Source: JAHDCC01 sp964551835 (GTDB lineage Bacteria; Actinomycetota; Acidimicrobiia; Acidimicrobiales; SZUA-35). Taken from it: a DNA stretch of 10,895 nucleotides. The position numbers were made by a program, and so were the translations under genes. The stretch covers positions 1 to 10,895 of the forward strand of contig CAZKEM010000038.1 in NCBI GenBank assembly GCA_964551835.1. The letters run 5' to 3'. Positions 6,106 through 10,895 of the stretch are shown here, one piece after another (the first letter of the stretch is position 1; the number at the start of each line of letters is the position of its first letter). Below the pieces are notes generated by a model. That model had not been told where the DNA came from, did not search any database, and worked only from the letters and a program-made list of their open reading frames with translations.

Positions 6106-6741
6106 ATGACCGCCGAACCACCATCAACGTCGCGACGAGGACGGCCGAAATCTGCCGATAAAGAAGCCCGGCGCCAAGCCGTTCTAGATGCAGCCCTCAT
6201 CGAACTGGTCGAACATGGTTACAAGAACGTGACCATGCTCGGTATCGCTCAGCGAGCTAGCTCTTCCAAGGAAACCCTTTACAACTGGTTCGGGAATCGC
6301 GAAGGCCTCTTCACAGCCCTTATCCAAGACAACGGGACCAAGGCTGCAGAAAGCGCCCAAAACGCCCTCGACACCAAGGCCGAGCCCAAACAGGTTTTAG
6401 TTGGCTTCGCCGATTCGTTACTGACGTTGCTCACCGGCGATAGGTCGGTGGCGTTAAACCGGGCCGCGATGACCTCGCCGGAGCTGTCAGAGATTCTCTT
6501 AGAACACGGCCGTTATCGGGTCGGCCCGATCGTTGAAGAATATTTGAGCCACTTGAACGGTGAGGGAGTGATTGAAATCGACGACCCGGCCAAAGCCTTC
6601 AGAACCCTCTACGGACTAGTACTAGCCGACTTGCAGATACTGGCCCTGCTTGGAGTAAAGCCCCTTAGCGACGAGCAAGCAGCACAGCATTCCAGCCAAG
6701 CGGTGACCCACTTTCTCAAACTGACCCAACCGAGAGAATAG
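6106..6741 (+). CDS. TetR/AcrR-family transcriptional regulator
   Basis: The product has 211 residues, a usual TetR length. After a disordered basic arm (SRRGRPKSADKEARR) comes the TetR_N domain: helix 1 QAVLDAALIELVEHGYKN, then the helix-turn-helix at about residues 43-62 (TMLGIAQRASSSKETLYNWF), then GNREGLFTALI. The C-terminal ligand and dimer domain (about 80-205) resembles the AefR-like class (RAAMTSPELSEILLEHG, ending in LKLTQ). No ligand can be inferred. It faces the DUF1772 gene across 66 bp holding the double operator and probably represses both. Its stop codon is only 5 bp from the stop of the convergent GGDEF-EAL gene, so no room exists for a separate terminator. Confidence 0.93.
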   Translation: MTAEPPSTSRRGRPKSADKEARRQAVLDAALIELVEHGYKNVTMLGIAQRASSSKETLYNWFGNREGLFTALIQDNGTKAAESAQNALDTKAEPKQVLVGFADSLLTLLTGDRSVALNRAAMTSPELSEILLEHGRYRVGPIVEEYLSHLNGEGVIEIDDPAKAFRTLYGLVLADLQILALLGVKPLSDEQAAQHSSQAVTHFLKLTQPRE

Positions 6742-6746
6742 TTCCT

Positions 6747-9122
6747 CTATGGTCGCGTAATTTGGTTCTCTGGGTGATGGGTCTGTCGATCGCTTGGTCG
6801 GTTCTTCCACGAGTCGATGTACTGCTCTTTGGGGTGCGGTCCAGAGGACAAGAACCCCTGGACATAGTCGACGCCTGAATCCTTAAGCCATCGAAGCTGT
6901 TCGACTGTTTCGACGCCATCTGCGATGACTTTCACGTTGTTTGGGCCATGTTGAAGCGCTGAGACGATGCCCTGCACCATGTAAGCAAACTTTTGGTCCT
7001 TATCTATGTTGAGAACAAGCTGACGGTCAATTTTTACCGCATCGATTTCCAGATCGAACAGGATGCTCAGGGGGCTAGGTCTTAGACCGAAGTTGTCGAG
7101 CGCTACACCCATGCCGTTGTTGCGCAATTTCGAGCTAACAACGTTGAAGTTCTGACTACTTTCAATAGTCGACGTCGCACTAACCTCGACACCAAGGCGA
7201 CGAGGGTCGAGGTTATGTGACTGGATTTTGTCCAATACTTGGCTAGCGAGTTCAGCTTGTTCGAACTGCTTGGCCGAAATGTTAAACCAGATATCTACGT
7301 CAGACGGGAACTTAGGGTGGTGCATAAACTCTGCAATATCCGAAATGACCCGTGACATAAGGTCCGTCGTGAGCCCAAACAGCTCGACGATAGGAATAAA
7401 TTCCGATGGAGGGATCGGGTCGCCGTCGAGGGGAATCCATCGAGCGAGTGCTTCGAGATGGTGAAGCTTGCCGGTCGACAGGTCAGAGATCGGTTGGAAG
7501 TGACATGTGATCTCCCCACTTTCCAACGCACCGGGAAGCGCCTTGAGTAGCTCTGATGATCGAGTGGTCGCCCGATCGTAAGAGTTGGCGGTGCCGCGAG
7601 CCGATCGCTTGGTGACTATGAGAACGGTGTCAGCCTCAAGTAAAAGCTCTTCGGAGGTGCTGGAAGCATCCGATACGGTCACACCAGCGGTTGCCGACAC
7701 ATTAAACTTGTGATTACCGAGTGCGATTGGTCGGCTTAGAATCTCTATCACCTGTTCGCCCAGTTCAAGAGCGGAGCTCACAGTTGCGCCTTGTTTGTTG
7801 CCGAACAGAATGAACTCATCGCCCCCGAATCTGATAGCCGAATACTCTTGCAAGGTCGTTCCCCGAAGCCGGTCGGAGACGACCTGGAGGATCCGGTCGC
7901 CCATCGCGTGGCCCCAAATATCGTTGATCGGTTTGAACTCGTCGAGGTCTATATAAAGAAGAAGTACGGGTCCGTGTGAATGTTGGCGATCTAGACAACG
8001 TTCGAGTTCATCGTTAAGTTGCCGGCGGTTCCACATACCAGTTGCGGGATCTCTCCTAGATCGATCGTCTAAGGAGTCGAGAGCTTCTCCGTGGGCTTTT
8101 TCCACTGACCGACGATACCGAATTTCACTTCTCCACACCAAGAAGAGAATCACGGCGAGAATCAAGACGAAGACCGAGCCCGCAACAATTAGCCGACGCC
8201 GGTCTCGAAGCTGTTCGACGTATTCATCCCGTGCCTCGACGGACTTCTGGATTGATTGGCTGATGTCGGCTCGCGTCAGTTCAGATATTTCAGTCGCATC
8301 GGTCAGCCAACGGCGTATTGTGGTTTCGCCAGTAGGTGTCGATCCCGCCAAAACTGAGGCTTGGTCGATACGGCTGTTAGCTAGCAGCTGGCTATTGTGA
8401 GCTGCGGGTTCGTCGAACTCGAGAATTGATCGGAATGCGGCTCTTCGTTCTCGCTGATGGAATTCAGCTCCGTCGCTCTCTAAGCCTCGATACTCGTCCA
8501 AAGTGACTCGTCGTTCCAATATCCATGATTGTTCGTACTTTGCGTAACTCAGATAGAGCTGGTCGTATCTTGACCAGGGATCGGGACTGACAGTTGTTGC
8601 AACATCGGCCGAAGCCTCCCATAGTGGCTGCATCCTATTGGTTAGGGTTTCCAGCCGATCGAGTTCAGCTGAGAAGTCTCCGTCGGTTTCCATCTGAAGA
8701 ATCGTCTGAGCGTCCGCTAGTTGTTGGTCTAGGGTAGCGGCCAAGGCTTCTGGGTCTCCGCCCCCTAAGATCGGCGTTAGGAGTTCGGGGGCATCCGCTG
8801 CCTCTGAGCGAAAGTCTGCGATGGCGTCGAAAGCAACTTGACGGTCTGCTGCGGCTTTGTCAGTAGCTGGGTTTGATCCGGGCAGGGGGACCCTGGAGGA
8901 AGTTGTCGCCTGCGATAATTTGGATTCGACTTCCAGGAGCTGACCGGACAACAGCAAATAGCTGATCTCGTTGTTAGTATCTTCGAGCTCTTTGTTGGTC
9001 ATCGTGACGAAAATCGCGGATAGCGCCGAAATCCCGAGCACGGGAAGTAACCCGAGAAGCAGCAGCGTTCGCGCTCGGTCAAGTTTGCCCAGTGTCAGCC
9101 TTAGCTTTCTGAACCTTTCCAT
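6747..9122 (-). CDS. Membrane-bound GGDEF-EAL protein (c-di-GMP), EAL motifs degraded
   Basis: The product has 791 residues from this ATG; a GTG directly upstream (9125) would add one. Domain order: membrane helix about 18-41, extracytoplasmic mostly helical and acidic region about 42-310 with no family I recognise, membrane helix about 311-330, GGDEF domain about 350-515, EAL domain about 528-775. The diguanylate cyclase half looks active: YIDLDEFKPINDIWGH metal and substrate region, and RFGGDEF (431-437). The usual inhibitory RxxD site before it is absent (LQEY at that place). The EAL half keeps LEALARW (556-562), FNISAKQ, VKID (Lys697) and VQGF, but DDFGTGYSS is DNFGLRPSP (676-684), the E-x-T-E motif is EVSA (646-649), and AEGVE is ADGVE (734-738). 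It is therefore probably a c-di-GMP synthase or a c-di-GMP/GTP sensor, not a working phosphodiesterase. It is a single-gene unit between convergent tetR and divergent trmH-like genes. Confidence 0.93.
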   Translation of the reverse strand: MERFRKLRLTLGKLDRARTLLLLGLLPVLGISALSAIFVTMTNKELEDTNNEISYLLLSGQLLEVESKLSQATTSSRVPLPGSNPATDKAAADRQVAFDAIADFRSEAADAPELLTPILGGGDPEALAATLDQQLADAQTILQMETDGDFSAELDRLETLTNRMQPLWEASADVATTVSPDPWSRYDQLYLSYAKYEQSWILERRVTLDEYRGLESDGAEFHQRERRAAFRSILEFDEPAAHNSQLLANSRIDQASVLAGSTPTGETTIRRWLTDATEISELTRADISQSIQKSVEARDEYVEQLRDRRRLIVAGSVFVLILAVILFLVWRSEIRYRRSVEKAHGEALDSLDDRSRRDPATGMWNRRQLNDELERCLDRQHSHGPVLLLYIDLDEFKPINDIWGHAMGDRILQVVSDRLRGTTLQEYSAIRFGGDEFILFGNKQGATVSSALELGEQVIEILSRPIALGNHKFNVSATAGVTVSDASSTSEELLLEADTVLIVTKRSARGTANSYDRATTRSSELLKALPGALESGEITCHFQPISDLSTGKLHHLEALARWIPLDGDPIPPSEFIPIVELFGLTTDLMSRVISDIAEFMHHPKFPSDVDIWFNISAKQFEQAELASQVLDKIQSHNLDPRRLGVEVSATSTIESSQNFNVVSSKLRNNGMGVALDNFGLRPSPLSILFDLEIDAVKIDRQLVLNIDKDQKFAYMVQGIVSALQHGPNNVKVIADGVETVEQLRWLKDSGVDYVQGFLSSGPHPKEQYIDSWKNRPSDRQTHHPENQITRP

Positions 9123-9129
9123 CACTCTT

Positions 9130-9135
9130 ACTATC
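9130..9135 (-). promoter_or_regulatory. Weak candidate -10 element of the GGDEF-EAL gene
   Basis: GATAGT on the minus strand lies 7 nt before the ATG at 9122. The only purine-rich stretch, AAGAG, ends 2 nt from the ATG, too close for a normal Shine-Dalgarno site, so a leaderless start is as likely. The rest of the 103-bp divergent gap to 9228 shows no notable repeat. Confidence 0.22.
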
Positions 9136-9228
9136 GGCTGTTTGTAGGTTCGATGAAGCGGTAGCCCGCACGATACGAGAAAGTTAGAAGCGACTCTTAG
9201 TTCGGTTGGCCTATAAGGTTAGATTTCC

Positions 9229-10059
9229 ATGAGAATCGATGTCTCTGACCCGGAAGATCCACAGATTGAAGTGTTTCAAGGTCTACGCGACCACGTTCTT
9301 CGACAAAAACGTGAACTGCCCGACGGTGATATGGCTGGCGTGTTCATTTGCGAAGGGGACATCGTGGTCGAACGGGCGCTCGCGGCCGGCTACCGGTTGG
9401 AATCGATGTTGGCTGACGCTCGTCGAACCAAACCGTTGCCGGTAACTGTGCCGGACGGGGTCCCATTGTTTGCTGCCGGGCCTGAAGTGTTGCAGCGCGT
9501 CACCGGCTACCACCAGCATCGAGGAGTATTGGCATGTTTCCGGCGTCCTGAAGTTTCCAGTGCCAGCGAGGTCATTGCTGGACTTTCGGTTGCTTCGACT
9601 GTTCTGGTCATCGAAGGGGTCAATAACCCCACCAATATGGGTGTGATTCTTCGATGTGCCGCAGCGTTAGGCGTCGAAGCGTTCTTTCTAGATCAGCGAT
9701 GTTGTGATCCGCTTTATCGGCGGTCGGCCCGGGTTTCGATGGGCGAAGCGTTCGCGTTGCCATACGCTCGGTTTGAGCAGTGGCCGTCAGGCCTGGCTGA
9801 GCTTCGTGCTGCGGGGTTCGAGACGTGGGCTTTGACGCCGGACTCCCAAGCCGAAGACCTTGGACAGCTATCTGTGGACCCACAAGCTAAGGTCGCGTTG
9901 ATGTTGGGAGCAGAGGGTCCAGGGTTAACCGACGAGGCGAAGCGGGTCGCCAGCCGTCGGGTTCGTATCCCGATGTCGGGAGCAGTCGATTCCATTAACG
10001 TTGGTTCGGCTGGCGCGGTAGCGTTCTTCGCCATTCAGCAAGCCCGCCTCCGGGTCTGA
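9229..10059 (+). CDS. TrmH/SpoU-family RNA 2'-O-methyltransferase
   Basis: The 276-residue product is a SAM-dependent SPOUT enzyme that methylates ribose 2'-OH in rRNA or tRNA. An N-terminal substrate-binding domain (about 1-105, with FICEGDIVVERALAAGY and the QHRGVLACF junction) precedes the knotted catalytic domain. The three SpoU motifs are intact: motif 1 NNPTNMGVILRCA (132-144, Arg142 catalytic), motif 2 MLGAEGPGL (225-233), and motif 3 IPMSGAVDSINVGSAGAVA (247-265), with Ser255 and Asn257 as the usual SLN-like pair. The site methylated cannot be told from sequence. No clear Shine-Dalgarno sequence is present; AAGG lies 10 nt before the ATG, and TATAAG (9212-9217) could be a -10 box. The gene ends 3 bp from the convergent SulP gene. 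Confidence 0.92.
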   Translation: MRIDVSDPEDPQIEVFQGLRDHVLRQKRELPDGDMAGVFICEGDIVVERALAAGYRLESMLADARRTKPLPVTVPDGVPLFAAGPEVLQRVTGYHQHRGVLACFRRPEVSSASEVIAGLSVASTVLVIEGVNNPTNMGVILRCAAALGVEAFFLDQRCCDPLYRRSARVSMGEAFALPYARFEQWPSGLAELRAAGFETWALTPDSQAEDLGQLSVDPQAKVALMLGAEGPGLTDEAKRVASRRVRIPMSGAVDSINVGSAGAVAFFAIQQARLRV

Positions 10060-10062
10060 ATT

Positions 10063-10895
10063 CTAGTGTGCGTCGACCAGGCGTCCAGAGGTTCGCAGAT
10101 GGAGACGTTGCGAGCCGTCGTCGAGTCCGACGAGATGGGCATCGATGTCTCGTTCTGCGAATTTCTTTACTACCGTATCGAGCGCTACCACGGCCGAAGA
10201 GTCCCAAATGTGGGCATTGCTAAGGTCGATCTCGACGCGCTTAACTTTGACTGAATCGTAGTCGAACGAGTGGACGAGATCGTTGGTCGATGCGAAGAAC
10301 AGTTCACCACTGACGGCGAATAGTCGTTCGACATTGTCAGGGTCGACGACGCTTGTCACTCGAACGACGTGAGAGACGTGACGGACGAAGAACACCGCAG
10401 ATAGGACAACGCCAGCAAAAACGCCGTAGGCCAGGTTGTGGGTCAGTACGACGATGGCGACGGTTGCGAGCATGACGGCTGTTTCTGTTCGAGGCATCGA
10501 CTTGATTGACTCTGGCTTGATCGAACCCCAGTCAAATGTTCCGACCGCAACCATGATCATCACGGCGACGAGGGCTGCCATCGGAATTTGCGCCACGAAA
10601 TCTCCCAGAACCAGGATGAGAATTAGCAGAAACACTCCCGAGGCCATCGTAGACAGTCTGGTCCGACCACCAGAACGGAAGTTGATCATCGACTGGCCGA
10701 TCATACCCCAACCAGCCATTCCGCCGAGGAAACAGGTGTCGACGTTTCCAATACCTTGACCCGTTGACACGTCGTCTTTGTTTGTGTTGGTGTCGGTCAG
10801 ATAATCACGAAGTTCTGCCTTCAGCAGAGATTCGAGCTGACCGACTAGCGACAACGTCACCGCGTACAGAGCGATAATGCTTAGCGTCTGGATCG
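10063..10895 (-). CDS. SulP-family anion transporter with STAS domain (N-terminus outside window)
   Basis: This is the C-terminal 276 residues of a SulP (SLC26-like) transporter, running off the right edge without an in-window start; the open frame continues to 10895. The visible part includes the conserved ESLL segment in ALYAVTLSLVGQLESLL, the family signature GQGIGN, the glycine-rich GGMAGWGMIGQSMINFRSGG, and hydrophobic helices (GVFLLILILVLGDFVAQI, ALVAVMIMVAVGTFDW, AVMLATVAIVVLTHNLAYGVFAGVVLSAVFF). A STAS domain closes the protein, from about VDPDNVERLFAVSGELFF to the end, with the DSSAVVALDTVV helix whose Ser is the phosphorylation position in related STAS proteins. Substrate could be sulfate, bicarbonate or another anion; the fragment does not decide. 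It is convergent with the trmH-like gene, with 3 bp between stops. Confidence 0.92.
   Translation of the reverse strand, partial: IQTLSIIALYAVTLSLVGQLESLLKAELRDYLTDTNTNKDDVSTGQGIGNVDTCFLGGMAGWGMIGQSMINFRSGGRTRLSTMASGVFLLILILVLGDFVAQIPMAALVAVMIMVAVGTFDWGSIKPESIKSMPRTETAVMLATVAIVVLTHNLAYGVFAGVVLSAVFFVRHVSHVVRVTSVVDPDNVERLFAVSGELFFASTNDLVHSFDYDSVKVKRVEIDLSNAHIWDSSAVVALDTVVKKFAERDIDAHLVGLDDGSQRLHLRTSGRLVDAH

Noticed and set aside
820..8660. Frequent CGATCG palindromes across the window
   Set aside because: About a dozen were counted by eye, more than chance for uniform bases, but nearly all lie in coding sequence rich in GAT, ATC, TCG and CGA codons, so codon use explains them without a repeat system.
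9714..10034. Minus-strand open frame of 106 codons inside the trmH-like gene
   Set aside because: The opposite strand encodes intact SpoU motifs 1-3; the antisense translation is Ala/Ser/Arg-rich low complexity with no recognisable feature.

Overview
The window looks like a chromosomal segment of an actinobacterium of moderate GC content, possibly in or near the class Acidimicrobiia. This rests on the actinobacterial flavour of the conserved PQQ-like propeller protein and the SulP and TrmH proteins, on frequent TCG and CGA codons, and on several starts that lack a Shine-Dalgarno sequence but carry a -10-like hexamer 7 nt before the ATG. The lineage is inferred from recalled protein families; no search was run. 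I see no insertion sequence, phage gene, tRNA, rRNA or CRISPR array.

Layout from left to right. (1) Bases 1-219, minus: 5' part of a lipoprotein gene whose product begins to look like a Kelch/beta-propeller protein. (2) 339-1934, minus: a membrane-anchored PQQ-like beta-propeller protein. (3) 2022-3608, minus: prfC, peptide chain release factor 3. (4) 3609-3916: a divergent intergenic region of about 300 bp with a palindrome and a possible RNA stem. (5) 3917-5401, plus: a secreted enzyme with an N-terminal fibronectin type III domain, a Pro/Ser linker and a GH26-like catalytic domain. (6) 5491-6039, minus, and 6106-6741, plus: a DUF1772/anthrone-oxygenase-like membrane protein and a divergent TetR-family regulator, sharing a 66-bp gap that carries a large symmetric double operator. 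(7) 6747-9122, minus: a membrane-bound GGDEF-EAL protein with an intact GGDEF motif and a degraded EAL catalytic loop. (8) 9229-10059, plus: a TrmH/SpoU-family RNA 2'-O-methyltransferase. (9) 10063-10895, minus: the C-terminal part of a SulP anion transporter with its STAS domain, cut by the right edge.

Functionally this is a mosaic of mostly single-gene units: translation and RNA modification (RF3, TrmH), c-di-GMP signalling, anion transport, and extracytoplasmic proteins (lipoprotein, PQQ-like propeller, GH26-like hydrolase). The clearest regulatory unit is the TetR/DUF1772 pair. Two GTAC-N6-GTAC sites, placed symmetrically about one dyad axis, overlap the predicted DUF1772 promoter and also reach the predicted tetR promoter, which predicts repression of the membrane protein gene and autoregulation. 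I found no convincing new multi-gene system. The most unusual items are this double operator and the GGDEF-EAL protein whose EAL half has lost catalytic motif residues.
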